A stretch of 64,000 nt of DNA from Litoditis marina (GCA_964036275.1 OZ038435.1:12811634-12875633); one strand, 5' to 3'. Shown: positions 25,731 through 39,063, numbered from the stretch's first letter. Notes: generated by a model not told the origin, from the letters alone. Translations and numbers: made by a program.

Positions 25731-26934
25731 TGTCCTTTTTTTGCTAGTTGTACTCCTACAACTTCATATGTTGCCTATTCACAGAGTGGATCTTGTGAAC
25801 TCATTATATTAATATGGGAATCTCAGTTTTGTGTGTGCACGAAGCCGAATGCAGACCATAAAATTGCTGGTGTTGTAATATAACGCAGGTTACTGGCTCT
25901 GTGACTATCAACAACTGAACAAAAACGCTAAACGTTCCGATTGACATGTACACCGCTTTTAGCGGCGATAAGCGATGGGGATTGGCGCCATTGACAAATC
26001 TACAATTAGAGACACCAACTCACTTACAATATAGCCATTATTTCCAATACCACATCAAAAACCTTCGTTGAAACTTTTTTTCATTCCTGCGTCAATTGAC
26101 ACACGAGTCTGGCGCCAGAACGAAACGAAATTTTCTAGGTTTTTCAGCTACCAGTACACACTACATGTGTCAATTACTGAATGGAGCAATATTCAAACTA
26201 TTCGACGGATATATGTTTCGCACTCTGCGAAAGCTCCCCGAGAGACAAAGAGAAGTTTCGCTCTGCGAAAAATATTCCTAATAAGTGGAGGGAATCATAA
26301 TTTCAACAATAAGTTCGAACTTTCTATTTGAAATTCAAATGAGGGGAACCGCGCCGCAGCCAGCCGCAGACGCGCGTACATACTTCAATTGTAGTGCGTT
26401 TGCGGGCGTCTGCGGGCGTTTGCGGGCGTCTGCGGGCAAACCACTAGTTTACCCGCGCCGCAGACGCCCGCAGCCGCCCGCAGACGCACCAAGTATGTAT
26501 GGCACTTAAGTAAAAACTTCATGAAATGAACTTCATTGTATCATCCCTATCGATATTCAGACCTCGATGTTGAGCTGATAATTTACAAAATATCAAATCA
26601 CGGCACCCCTGGCCGCGCCGTATCTAGTACGGGTTACGCGATTGCCGCGGCGAAAGGCTTATCCATGCCCTTTTTCCGATGCTTTTCCCCGATGCTGAGT
26701 TACCCAGAAATTATCGAGAAATTGTAGGGTATTTTATCATATTTTTCCCGCACTTTTCCCTGATACTGAGTTTCCCTGAAATTTCCGAGAATTTGTAGAG
26801 TTTATACCTCCATTTCACCCTGAAAATACCTTGAACGTTCTCGAGGATTTCCCGGAAATTCCATTTCCCCGAAACACCCTAGGTTTTTCCGGGTGCCCAA
26901 TTTTCCGATGAATAGTAAAGTTCATCATCGATTG

Positions 26935-27335
26935 ATCAAAAAGTGGGGGACCAACAATGGTGTGATTTGTACGAGCTACTCAAGGACGGACTAACTACTA
27001 GGGACACTAGGCTGCAGCAAAAAGGAAAAAAAAAACAAAGTGTGATTCTTCAGAAGTTATGATGCCACAAAAACTAATCACACAGTTTTCTGTTGTCGAC
27101 AACAGTAGTTTCACTCACTGTTTTTAAATTCCGTGGCATAGATGAACAGAAAAGCTGTGTGATTTGTGATCTACCGTGAACTAGTTACCAAAATATTTTT
27201 CGCTTTTCGTGGCATCATAACTTCTGAAGAATCACACTTTATTTTTTTCCCTTTTTGTTGCAGTGTCCCTAGTAGTTAATTCGTCCTTGAGTAGCTCGTA
27301 CAAATCACACCATTGTTGGTCCCCCACTTTTTGAT
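26935..27335. mobile_element. AAAAAGTGGGGG palindromic element, copy 2
   Basis: A 401-bp palindrome with ends ATCAAAAAGTGGGGGACCAA and complement. The arms carry GTGTGATTTGTACGAGC and CAAGGACGGACTAACTACTA and their complements. The centre includes TTTTCTGTTGTCGACAACAG, itself a small palindrome. Only the terminal part is shared with copies 1 and 3. Non-coding. Confidence 0.88.
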
Positions 27336-27459
27336 GAATTTTACACTTTTTGTAGACATTCCCAAGGCATGTCTACATTTTTAACTACCCAACTATTTTG
27401 CTCTCGAAATGGAAAACATAAATTCATTCGCTCATAAGGCTACAGTTTGGAGAAAAAAC

Positions 27460-27790
27460 ATTTTTGACGCTAACTTTGCACATTTCGCTAATAACATCAT
27501 CGGACCATCAGAATCCAGAACATATTCAGATGAAGTTTCATGCACTTGGTTTCATCGTTAATACAGCACTTGCCATGTATTATGATCATTTGAAAGAATA
27601 TTTGACGTCAACTTTGCACTTTTCGAATTTGACGTCATCTGGCCTTCAGAATCCTAGAATACCTCATGTTTGGACGAAGCTTCATTGTTACCAACTCACT
27701 TGCCAACTATCATCGTCATTTGAAAGAAAAATTAACGTCAGTTTTGCACTTTGCAAAGATGACGTCATCTGACATCTAGAATCTCACATG
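27460..27790 (+). repeat. Diverged direct repeat, TTTGACGTCAACTTTGCAC units
   Basis: Two to three diverged units of roughly 135 bp contain TTTGACGTCAACTTTGCAC, GACGTCATCTGG and TTCAGAATCC. A further partial unit (GATGACGTCATCTGGACTTC) lies at 29,215-29,245, beyond the right arm of the large foldback element. The array may have been split by that insertion. No convincing coding function. Confidence 0.5.
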
Positions 27791-28129
27791 ATGCCACCTT
27801 CACATATGTTTCCTCATTATTTGAAGAGTATTCAACTATTTAAAATCATAGGAAATCTTGGGTTGGTGAAAAATCACCGTACGTTCAGGGGAACGCCTTG
27901 TTCAGGGATCTTTCAGGAATATTTCAAGATTAAAACACCGAACGAACACTGAAAATTTGCTGAATTCTTCCTGAACGAACCCCGAAAAAGCAGTTATGTT
28001 TCAATGAACGGAGGTTCAGGGAAAATTCAGGGTAAAATCAATGAAAAAACACGGAAATTTCAGAAATTTGACGCTGATAAAACTCCGAAATAAAGTTCGG
28101 TGTCAAGACATAGGAACTTCTAGCCTACA

Positions 28130-28690
28130 GTTAAGACACTGGTAGAACGGTAGTTACAGTTAAACTGTGGTGATATGATCGTAAACGTCCCGCGATTCAG
28201 TGGTAAACTTCTGGTGACGTTGAATCACGATTACTACCAGTAAATCGGTAGTGTATCTCAAGTAACCTCAGAAATGAACTAGATATCTAATACCACACGT
28301 GATACCTATACTAGATACGGATGTCTGCGAGACTGCTCTGCCGGCTTCTGGCTGTTTTCGGTTTAATTACCCAAGTTTGAGGTACTTTTCACCTCTGAAG
28401 CGAACTTAGAATTTAGTACGTGAGGACTAGATACTAGAGGGGCCATTAAAAGATAATTAAATTTTGTTTTATGAAAAAATAATTTTTAAGTGTTTTATTT
28501 TCGATAATTCGAAATAATTTTACTGCTGTTTTACTGCAGTTGAACTACAACTTTACTGGCGTTTTACTGCAGTAGCGACACCGTACTACTACCGTTTTAC
28601 GACTGGTGATACTGCAGTAACACTACCAGTAAAACGGCAGTAGTACGGTGTCGCTACTGTAGTAGGACGCCGGTTTTATCTTTACAGTGA
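28130..28690 (+). repeat. Dispersed repeat with CCAGTAAAACGGTAGTAC core, long copy
   Basis: The block starts near GGTAGAACGGTAGTTACAG and ends CCGGTTTTATCTTTACAGTG. Its outer parts match 35,035-35,203, where they are joined directly. This copy has about 330 bp of extra central sequence with repeated TACTGCAGT and ACTACCAGTAAAACGG motifs. It is a dispersed nonautonomous repeat of unknown class; no target duplication was identified. Confidence 0.6.
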
Positions 28691-29165
28691 CATTGAACGG
28701 ACGGTGAACTGATGGTACTTTGTCAGGGTTAAAACTGGGTGGGAATCCTGAAGAAGCCCTTTGCCGCGGCAATCGCGTAACCAGTACTAGATACGGCGCG
28801 GCCAGGGGTGCCCTGATTTGATATTTGGAAAATCGAAGCTCAACTTCGAAGGCTGAAGATGGACAGGAAAGACATAATAAATTTTTACTTTGATGAACTT
28901 TACTGTCTCAATATTTTATAATATTTAAAAAAATAATTTTTAGGAAAATATTTTTTTGATAATATTTGTGGAAAATACTTTTAACAAGAAAAAATCCTAT
29001 TAATTTTTACTGAGTAATTGTAAGATGACAACCGGGAAATTTCAGGGGTTTTTCAGGGTTTGTTCACCGTCCCGTCAGCAATCGTTCGGTGAACGTTTCA
29101 TGAATCGTACCCCGAACGATTGATGACGGTACCCCGAACGGATCCTGAAAAATCCCCGAATATTA

Positions 29166-29657
29166 ATTCTCTGTGATGTATGAAAACATATTTGACTTCA
29201 AATCTCCACTTTTCATTGATGACGTCATCTGGACTTCAGAATATTTGATAACGTCATAGCTGAAAAAAAAATGTTCCAATAGAAACATTTTCTTGTAGTG
29301 ATGTCATTTTCAAAGTTTCGATTGAATTGATTAGTTTTTAGCTTGGTTATTAGGTTATTACGTAATTTGAATTCACTGCCTGCCAGAGAAAAGGGATACA
29401 CTCTCGTGGTTACTCTCAGTACAGTACCACTGGATACACTGACTCGTATGCATTGTAGAAAAAAACATTGAACAGTTTGTCTGGACTATATTTGTGTTTC
29501 TGTAGCTGCTCTGTACAGTCCGCCTTGCGAATGTCTATAAGTCTGTCATTACTAGACCAACGTTCAGATTGTAATGACAAAGATCATGAAGCATGAAAGT
29601 ATTCACAACGTATTTACACAAACTATTTACAAAACGTTTAAAGCATATTGAGAGCAA
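29166..29657. other. Intergenic junction before segmental copy 2
   Basis: Holds a partial unit of the diverged GACGTCATCTGG repeat and then unique AT-rich DNA. From about 29,530 it begins to match 13,665 onward, as in GTCTGTCATTACTAGACCAA here against GTCTGTCATTTCTAGATCAA there. No gene is seen. Confidence 0.5.
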
Positions 29658-30166
29658 TCATTGTTTTGTGTCTGTCTTGGGTTGGGGTATGTCATTATTG
29701 TAGTCTGATCTAGGCATGGGAGGGCGGGGGAGGGGACGACGGCCCATTCCGGGTGCACGTGCACCCAAAACCAGTCTGTTGCCGATCCCTGGAAAACCAA
29801 TCAATGCATAGTTGTATCGACTAATATTATCTGGCTGCACAGACTCAATTGATGTTTATATGTCACAAGTGTGCCCATGACTGGGCCAAATGATCAAATT
29901 GTTGCCCTGTCATTGACAGGAGTATACTGTGTTTCTAGTTCTGCGGTGCCCTACCCGCCGCGCTCAAAAATGAAGAGTTCCCTATGTAGGTCAAACCTAA
30001 CCCACTATTCATCTCTCCACTAAGAGCAAATTATTTCACGTTCACTTTTTGTATTACTCTTGCAATCAATATTCCAAATGGTACAGATATGTGAATATGA
30101 AAACAACCAACTTTTTATGTCCAATTCATCCTTCGGCTTTTCGTCACATGCATTGGAGTTCATGGT
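29658..30166 (-). CDS. Small basic 60-residue protein, paralogue 2 (two exons)
   Basis: Exons 30,166-30,112 (ACC then ATG right after a GTTTTCAG acceptor) and 29,788-29,658 join in frame to a TGA. The predicted 60-residue protein starts MNSNACDEKPKDELDIK and ends with GMGRRPLPRPPMPRSDY and PQPKTDTKQ. The intron donor GTTGGT and acceptor TTTTCCAG are both conserved with the copy at 13,801-14,323. Differences between copies are largely synonymous or in-frame indels, which argues for coding. The tail is basic, with no membrane segment. Function unknown; it may be trans-spliced, or may be the 3' end of a longer gene. Confidence 0.5.
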
Positions 30167-32009
30167 CTGAAAACGGTGAGAATTTATTTCAGTTGAAATC
30201 TGTTTAATTTTTTCAAACGATTGATATTTCAATAAAATTTAATTTGATCACCGTATAGTCCGTTGCACGCACCCGTGAACATCTACAGTACGCATTTTGG
30301 ATGTATGAGATATTTCCGCATGTATTTTTATGCCATTTTTATACAATACGCCCTTTTTATACAATACGGTAGTCTGTTTCATTCCTACTGAGACTCCTAC
30401 AGTAAGATCACAAAATTTCAAGCCCGTTTCAGTGACGTGAGTATCATCAAAATTGTTTACAAATTTTGCATTCGAATCTGTTCACCTGTTCACAAGAGGT
30501 GTTCGAACTCTCTCTTGATGAAGATTAAGTTTTCATTAGAAAATAAAGATTGGGAAATTCGAAAGTGTACTGTGTTAGTCTCAGTAGGAAAGATGGCCAT
30601 GGTTTTCATCTCGCTCTTGTAGTTTAATAACGTTGAATTAGTGAGTTATGGCAAGGATCAGGATAAAACTACACGGGACAATCGATCACTCATTGAACAC
30701 CTTTCGAAACTCTTTCGAACCGGTTTATCATTCATAATTGCGTGAAAATTACTGGCGAATTCTATATGTAACCGGGGGTTTTGGTAACCTTTTTTTCAGG
30801 TTACCTCAGCAGGTAACCGGTTGGTAACCAAAAATGAAAAACCGGTTACCTGTTTTTCTAACGTAAAATATGGTTTTTAGCGTTAGTTTGAACGGTAACC
30901 GGATTTTACTTTTAGGTTACCTACCGGTTACCTGTGAAGTACCCTGAAAAAAGGGTTACCAAAACCGGTAAGGTTACCAAAAAACCCGGTTACATATAGA
31001 ATTGGCCAAAATTATTCTAGCAATTACAAAAGTCCAGATAGCAATGATGAGGATTATAAATTGGAAAAGATTGAAGATGTCCTACCAGTAATAATAAAGA
31101 GAATAGAAATAAGAGAAAGTGTAGATTGGGACTCATCTTCAATTGATTAGACACGAGACCGGACCCTGTTATATCACCGCTTAAATGTAAACACCCAGAG
31201 GCTATTACACAAACAACATGACTTGGTGAGTCATCGACCATAGTACGCATCCTAGCGTTAAGAAAACACAGCAAAATAAATGAACAACTGAGATTTTGGC
31301 TGTGTGTGTAGTTTATAGATATTTTATAGTTTTTATAACCAATGACCCATAATAGTTACTGCATGATAAACTCGTCAACACAGCCAAATGAATGAACAAC
31401 TGGAACTTCGGATGTTTCTGATTTCATAGCAGTGGTAGCAGTTTGTTTTCTTTTGCTGTGTATTTTGATTCAACCAAAACTTTTATAGCATATTTCGTCA
31501 AATGCTGGTTCGACGACAAAGTAATGACCAATTTTGAAACAAAAAACAAGTTTCGTATAATAACAACTTCAACAGTATAACAACATCTAACATCGTGGAG
31601 ATCTTTCAAACTTCAGACGGGTGGTAACAATACTCAAAAATGTACAAACAAAACAGCTTATAACTCTAACACGACATAACTGGTGAATTCCCAAAAAGTA
31701 TAAAAGGCAAGGCATGTCGCTTAACTTAATTTAGAATTATGAATAGCACCACAGTAACCTATAAAATGCAGCAGTAAGAGAAGAATCAATAACGTTACAT
31801 ATCTGCCAGTTCCCTATTTCTCCAGACGTCCTCAAAAATCTATCAGTCATACTTTACACCAGATAACAACCAAACAACTTCTATTTCACTATAAAAAAAA
31901 GTTTACTAAAGCATTCGGATTTTTGTAACCCGCGCTCGAAATACGCAACACTGCCGTACTAAACCGCCTACTGTAAGTGAAACGAAGTCTAGCTCGACAT
32001 GAAATCGAC
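30167..32009. other. Intergenic region between small gene and Myb-like gene, paralogue 2
   Basis: Mostly a close match to 14,324-16,126 and apparently noncoding, plus the 256-bp foldback insertion. An open frame across 31,017-31,274 on the minus strand is not conserved in the other copy, which has a one-base deletion within it, so I do not call it a gene. Confidence 0.55.
30752..31007. mobile_element. GGTTACC foldback element with empty site in the other copy
   Basis: 256 bp with inverted ends GAATTCTATATGTAACCGGG and complement, filled with GGTAACC/GGTTACC motifs. It is flanked by AAAATTA on both sides (30,745-30,751 and 31,008-31,014). The paralogous site in copy 1 near 14,664 reads GTGAAAATTATTCTAG with one AAAATTA and no element. 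It therefore inserted in copy 2 after the segmental duplication, with a target duplication of about 7 bp (8 if one mismatch is allowed). Related diverged copies appear near 53,330 and 57,420. Confidence 0.85.
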
Positions 32010-35000
32010 TCAATCATTGTGTTTTTCCTTCTTTCGCTTCTTTTTCTTCGGTGGGACAGATTCGGGTACGGAGACCTCCTCTGCAAACCTGAATGAGCAA
32101 GGAATCAGTAAAAGCGTCTATAAAAACTAGGAAAAGTTGATTTTTAAAGGTTCTGAAGGTTTTTATAACCTCGCTCTTCGTTTCAGTTCTTTCAAGCCTG
32201 ACTTAGAATGCGAAAAATTCAAGGAACGGGCTGCTTTTGTTCTAAACAACATGTTTGATGTAAACAAATTTCGGCACGAAGAGAGATGATGATGGAATCA
32301 TCGAAAAGAAACTCATAAATGACTGACTTGAGACATTCCTTGTTCCGTTTCTTCTTTTTCCTGTGCACTCTGTTCGCAGATCGATCGTCACATTGATTCT
32401 CAATCGAAGCCAGTTTTTCAACGGACTTTTCACTCATCTCAACTTCCTCTTCTGAATCGGATTCACACTGAAAAGAAAATAGAATAGAATGTTAACACCT
32501 AATATAGAGAGGAAACATATCTGTGTTGTAGATTGATCTCGTCTCACGGCAGAATTTCCGAATCCCGACCACAGGGAGCACAGGGATCAAAGAACAACAC
32601 AGCGCCATAGGGCGCCATATACCGTGAAGGCTCGCTTCGAAAAGAGCCAACTCCATAGACGAGTCTATTGTCTTTGTCACACGCTTGAAAATGTCAAGAG
32701 CAGTTGTATCTAAAACTTACCAAATATGGTTGTACGATGTCGCTTTCCTTCAGCCATTCGTCGTTATTTTTCTGGGCAGAAAACAGGCTCAACACATCCT
32801 CTGACTTCACCTGGAATGACAACAAGAATGGCTGATGTCGTTCTGACAAAAGCAGGCAAATATGTAATTCATTCACTTCCGCTGTAACCGCTACATTTAG
32901 GAGAAACTCGAGAGTTTTTCTGTGCTTGACCTTTGAAGGATCAATGCGTGAATAAAGATGTTGAAGACGTGTTACACTTTCTAGCAGATACGAAATGTGG
33001 TGCTAATTCAATTTCAGAACTACTGTTTGGCAGCGTAAGCCTGAAAAACGACTGTTTGGGTACCTTGAACTAGGCCAACAGCAAAAGGAACTAGGGGGGA
33101 ACTCAGGGGAAAAGGAACTAAGATCATGGAAAAAGGAACTAAGTTTCAGAAATATCATGACTAGCAAAAGATTGAAATCTGTAATTAACTATTATATCGT
33201 CTATATATAGTCAAAACAAACAATTCCATAGGACACAAAATAGTCAAACCCAATAAAGTAGTACTCTTTCCGGCTTTGCCTAGTTTTCAACCCTAGTTCC
33301 TTTTACCATGTGTCCCCCCTTAGTTCCTTTTACCCTTAGTTCCTTTCGCTGATCACCCTTGAACTAACAAACTTTAATCAGGGAAACGTGTTTCATAGAT
33401 TCAGTTCACTCACATATTTCTTCAACTTCGCAGGTGGTTTCCAGTCGTTTTGAATAGAAGTCGTATGAAGAATCAGAGCTTCAACCAAAGCTCCGCTTTC
33501 AAGTGAAGGAAACACATTCGGACTGTTCTGGAAATGAGAATATGTTCGAAGAACACCCGTAATGTAAGGCTCCGTAATCAACAAGTCAAACAGTTAAGAC
33601 CGATAACTTTTTGAGGTATAAATTTCCATTCCAAGTTATCTCCATTTGACACGAAACACAATGCAGTCTAGCTCAATTGATGAGAAAACACAGCATAATA
33701 TACGAGCTACAAATACAGAGACTTCAAACTACAAACATCTCCCCCAACTAACCGTCGCCTGTTCCTGAATTCTCCCATTGAACACCTCTATGTCCACCTG
33801 GGGTAGTGGCTGGCCGTGTTGTTGCAATTGACGGGAGAAGGCACTACTCAACACGAGGAGACGGTCTGAATAACGGTATTTGACATGTACGCACATAATT
33901 TATTTGTAAAACTCTTTTTAATTCTGTATAAAACTATTGGTTGCTTTCAAATGCAACCAAATTTGTCTAAAGTGACACTTTTTTGTCATGTTAAGTGATT
34001 TTGGTTCAATGTGAGACGCTTTGAAATCAACCAATAGTTTTGTAGAAAGTATGATTATCGATTGACAGCTCCCTGTTTTTACCAAGTCTCGTGTCATTAG
34101 ACAAGCTGGCAGCTGGCCTACTGCTAAATGCTAGTACCAGCTTAGAACTGAAAATGATCTACTGTTTTTAAACGATAATACTACCTTTCAAAGAGTAGCG
34201 CCGTTTCAATCGATTGAACAGCAACATCTGACTTCTTGACAAGATGGTTTGTGTCTTTGAGATGAGAAAATCGACTTCGGACATATTTTCACAGAAGAAT
34301 TCACAAACATCGTCGAGTTTGAGCCTGGAACCAAACTACAAAGTTATACTTTGTGTTACTTATTTTCAAACGGAGCAGAACATACTATAGACAACCTCAC
34401 TTTTTTTGCTTAGAGAAGCTCTGTTATGTGATCTAGTCTCGCAGCAGGAATTTATGTTCTTTGTTCAAAACCCTTCTCTGGTAAAAACAATTTTCAACAA
34501 TACAACTTCTTTTTTCATGAACATAAACATCGAATACGGAAACACTGATAACTCACTGCTCGCTCAATTTGTCCAAATCGTAGTACTTGGAACGGAGACA
34601 TCCGAGCAGAATGTTCAGAGGAGTGGCATCTGCCAAATGACGGAGAAATAAACAGTAACTTGTCAAAGTGATATGTCCCAGGTCACCCAGAACCTAGAAA
34701 ATGGAAATTCTTTCGTTCTGTAACGGTGTACAAGCGTATAACAGGATAGCGTTGAACTAGTGAAGTTGCAAAGAGGAAGTGAAGAGGAGACACGAGACAT
34801 CGATACGAAGAGGGGAGGGGAAGGAAAAGGTGAAAGAGAGATAAAACGAGCAACAAAGAGAGAAAGAAAGAGAGATTTACCTCTCGAAAGCACTCCACCC
34901 ACGCTTCTTCCTCATTCCTTTCTTCTTCCACCAGACTGTTGAATTTCAATTGCAATCTATCCAGAATCATTTTCCTGAATATAGGTGAAGTAAGCGAACT

Positions 35001-38000
35001 CTCTCATACTACGCGTACATTTATAGGTAATTATAGGACCCCGGTAGAACGTTAGTCATCGTTAAACTATGATGATGCGGTGTTAAAGGTCCCGCGATTC
35101 AGTGGTAAACTTCTGGTAACGTTGAATCACGATTACTACCAGTAAAACGGTGGTAGTACGGTGTTGATACTATAGTACAACGCCGGTTTTATCTTTACAG
35201 TGTCACGTCGCAAAATAAGACTTCTCACAATGCACCAACAAGTTAATCAGCAACTGATACAAACCTTTTCCTACTGATGCTCTCCATGTACTAAATCTTT
35301 CTCTATTCACCCAAACTCTCTCTCTCTATTTTCTCACTAACCAAAATCCGTTCACTCACCAATCATTTTCGCACCACACTTTCACTGACGACAAATCAAT
35401 GGAGATGTCCATAAAGGGAATACTAGCTTCCAATGAATGCACGATCTCCAGCGTATTCGTTTGAATAGCCCGCTTTACCATCTGCAATAATAACAATTGA
35501 ACACATGGTACCATAACGTCTGACCTCTCCATCACCACCCATCTTATGAAACGTGTGTGGTTAATATTGATATTATACGACACAATTGTTATATTATCAT
35601 GATGACGCGACAGGCCGATATCAGACAAGCCGTGACCTATTAACATAATACAAGGAAAATGTCTGCGATATGGAAGTCCGCTAGTTGTTTTACAACTGTG
35701 CTCCGCTATCCCGTTCTCTTTCCCCATGAAGAAATTCTGCAGCCGGCCATAAGACTAATAAACGTAGATAAATTAAAATTGCCACTCGAAAAATATAACG
35801 TCCATACTCCCAGACCCAAAATTGCCGCTTTCCGGTTTATGTTGCAGGGCTAAACATATGAATCAACACTTTAGCAGGGGGTGGCAGCCATTTTAGGGTT
35901 AGGCACACCATTCAATTCCACTGAGAATAAAGAATGTCATGACCGCCGCTGATGTGCTCACCTGCCTGAAGCTTTCTGGAGGTAGTTCTTGTTCATCGGG
36001 TAAAGGCAGAACAGTACGGGTTATTACATTATCTATAAAAGAACACACACATTACCTTTCACATTTGAAAAAAGTATTGAGTACAGAACAACTACTAAAA
36101 ATTATAGTGCACTCTTTGGAATTGATGATATAGCTGGTATTGATTGATTGATGATATGAAATTGATGAAACGGACCCCACAAACGGCGTCTTTCCATCTG
36201 TGCAGAATCATCACCCTCTTGTCTCCTCTTGCCCAATTGAATTTTGAGAAACCGGATGTGCGTATCAACACATTTGAGCCGTGATCGGTTGAGCTTCTGA
36301 AACACAATATATACTACAAGGTAGGTCGCCGGCGGCTTAAGCCGCCTCCGCCTCCCTTGCCGCCTTTTTGAGAAAACGACGCAAGATAGGAATATAAAAG
36401 TATATATTTTCGATAATGGTTTCACATTTGCCACAGGCTCAGCTCGTTAACTCAGAAGTCAAAATTAAAGCGGGACGGATTCTTTAACATAGGGCGCGGG
36501 AGCTCTCCTTAACTGAGAGCGTGGGATATCTCTCTAGTATATGGCGCGAGAGTTCTCTCTAACATAGAGCGCGCAAACTCTCCTTAACATAGGGCGCGGG
36601 AGCTCTCCTTAACTGAGAGCGTGGGATATCTCTCTAGCATAGGGCGCGGGAGTTCTACCTAACCTATGGCGCGGATTTTTTTCCTAACATAGGGCGCGAG
36701 GGTTTCACTTAACATAGAGAGAGGCGAAAATTCTATTTAACAAACGCGAGATTTTTCTCTGAAAATTGTGATCCACCCATTCCACACTACTGCCAATGAG
36801 AAATGAAACGCATCCAGCTCACGTTTGCTCACGGCTTTTCTCAGTTTTCAGCAAAAAGTGCATTTGCTTCAGTTTCTCTCCATTTTTCGACTAAAAGTGC
36901 AGCAAAAAGGCTTCACACAAACAAACAAACCAAATAGGCGAATTATAGAAATGGATATTCACCGAAACCAGAAAAGACATCTGTTTGAGCTTTCCGATCA
37001 TAAAGACTTGAAGATTTGGAATATTACAACTAAAACAACCACAAGGGTATAATATACCCTGTGACGCGCTCATCTAGTGATTATTATATTGAACTATCGA
37101 AACTATAGCGGTACCCCAAAAGTTTGCAGAATAGAAACAATTCTTTGAGAGGCGTACACAACAACAAAGTTTGTTTTACAGTGACCGACTGAATAAGGCG
37201 CAGTTATGATACAATTTTCCCGATGCGACATGGTTCACATTTGACAAACAAATATATACCGAATCTAGGACATCGTAAAGAGTATACCTGATGAAATATA
37301 TTTTCTGAATTCGAGAAAGAGCGCTAAATGGCCTGAATCACAGAGATCGTTCGATTTCAAAAATTTGGAACCCAATGCAACTTATTTTTTTACCACAAAA
37401 ATAGAAACTTCCAAACTGAAGTATTGAAGTGTGCACATATGACCCACCTCTGCCACTTTTTGCCAGTCTCGAAGCTCTTTGTATAATTTGAATAACAAAT
37501 GTAGCTCAGCACCCTTAATGGGATTTTTCCTGAAACAGACACTAGCTTATCTAAAACATGCCTAATTGTGGGGGTTTGAAAGATTAGATCGATAAGAATA
37601 CTATAATGATATGACATACTAAAATATATATAACTGGCAAGCATATACGCACAAGTTAGCTATCTCGAATGTAAGGTAAACAAATAAACAAAATCTGATG
37701 TCATTTCAGATTTCACAGAAACACAGCTAAAAAAGAAGAGATACATCAGTGACATTTCTGGTTGAGCCGATTACGCGACAAATCCCCCCCGCGTCGCGGT
37801 CGGACAATTCCCCCCTCTCTCGGACATCTCCCCCCTCAACCTATTTTGCAGTAGTTATGGTCATTTGTAGAAGTTAACCTATCTTATTCAAGAAGATATA
37901 GTTCATAAAAGCTCTATAAGATGATTAGCATTCGCGTAACTAGTGTAGTCATTATTAATAGCCGAAAAATGACATAAAACAGTCATTACCCGAAATCCAC

Positions 38001-39017
38001 TGAACAACGTAAGTTTTTAACCTCAATTTATAGATAAATGTGAAGTTTTGGCGTTGAAAATCTTCATATACATGCTTACTAAAAGGGTGAGTCGGAATGT
38101 AATCAAATTCAAGGCATGTTCGATTAACAACCATATTTTTAGAGAAAAATTAGAGGGGGGAGTTGTCCGCGCAGAGGGGGGAATTGTCCGACCGCAACGC
38201 GGCGGGGGGGATTTGTCCGTAAACCGGTTGAGCCAGCTGTCTTATTTACAGTTCTAGGCACTCGCCAAACAGTTTGGGGCAAAACTGCATTTTTACTTGA
38301 CGAACGGGTCATTTTCGTTTGTGTTAGTGTCAATTGGGATTAGGCTGCTATACGGCGGCCATCATAACTGGCTGCCTGAAATGTTAAACCAGGACAATTA
38401 TGTGGACCGCTCCCGTGTCAACGGTCCTTTAAACTGCAATTGAAAAATGTATTGCAGTTTGGAGGACTCAAGCGTTGCGATCGGACCACATAATCGTCCT
38501 TCTTAAATGAAGCTTAAAAAAACCCTCACACATTATAGGTGACTGCATCGGAGCCACTCAGAACTGCGCGATCTAGGATCTTCCCGATGCGCTGGCTGAC
38601 TTGTACAGCACTGCGTTGCGGCAGATCTCGACCTAGAAACACAGGTGTCAATGAGAACTAATAACACGACCATCGCTACTATACTTTGCAACATAATCAT
38701 GACGTATGTCTTTCGTCTTTCGTTAAATTATCAAGATTACATAGTTTTTTTTTTCAAATTTTTATGCATAGGGAACGTAACCTGGTGAAAACTGTCCCAA
38801 GTCAAGCCTCTGCAGGTAGATCAATTAGTTTAACAAACTAGTATTAAATATTTTATTGATTTACGATAAAGCTTGCTTAGATATCTGCGCTGCGAGGAGA
38901 ATGTTGAAATAGCACTTACACATCCGTGGCCAAAACCGCGTATCCTTGAACGAAAGGTGTTGCATGTACTTCGTACGACGCTGAAATGTTACCATGGAAA
39001 TTGGAGTAACTTTAAGA

Positions 39018-39063
<46 letters not shown>

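Larger units (their letters stand above)
24835..26505. mobile_element. TTAA-flanked nonautonomous element (piggyBac-like insertion signature)
   Basis: The ends GTGCCCTACATACTTGG and CCAAGTATGTATGGCAC are inverted and match at 16 of 17 positions. Each end is bordered directly by TTAA (24,831-24,834 and 26,506-26,509), the target duplication typical of piggyBac-type transposons. Subterminal regions hold GCGGGCGTCTGCGGGCG minisatellites in inverse orientation at the two ends. A separate 371-bp palindrome is nested at 25,360-25,730. No transposase frame is seen, so it is a nonautonomous copy. Assignment to piggyBac rests only on TTAA and inverted ends. Confidence 0.6.
24511..29165. mobile_element. 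Large foldback element with nested insertions
   Basis: Two sets of inverted arms face each other. The sequence at 26,585-26,660 (AAATATCAAATCA then GGCACCCCTGGCCGCGCCGT) is the near-perfect complement of 28,765-28,835. The stretch 24,630-24,720 (AATTTCCCGGTTGTCACCTT) is the complement of 28,975-29,045. Read together, one palindromic element spans this interval, its left arm interrupted by the TTAA-flanked element at 24,835-26,505. Its centre holds the foldback at 26,935-27,335 and a diverged direct repeat. No transposase is visible. Exact ends are uncertain because the outermost GGGAAATTTCCCGG tracts are diverged. Confidence 0.55.

Noticed and set aside
31017..31274. 85-codon minus-strand open frame with a hydrophobic segment
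   Set aside because: The near-identical region of segmental copy 1 has a one-base deletion that breaks it, and there is no splice context.
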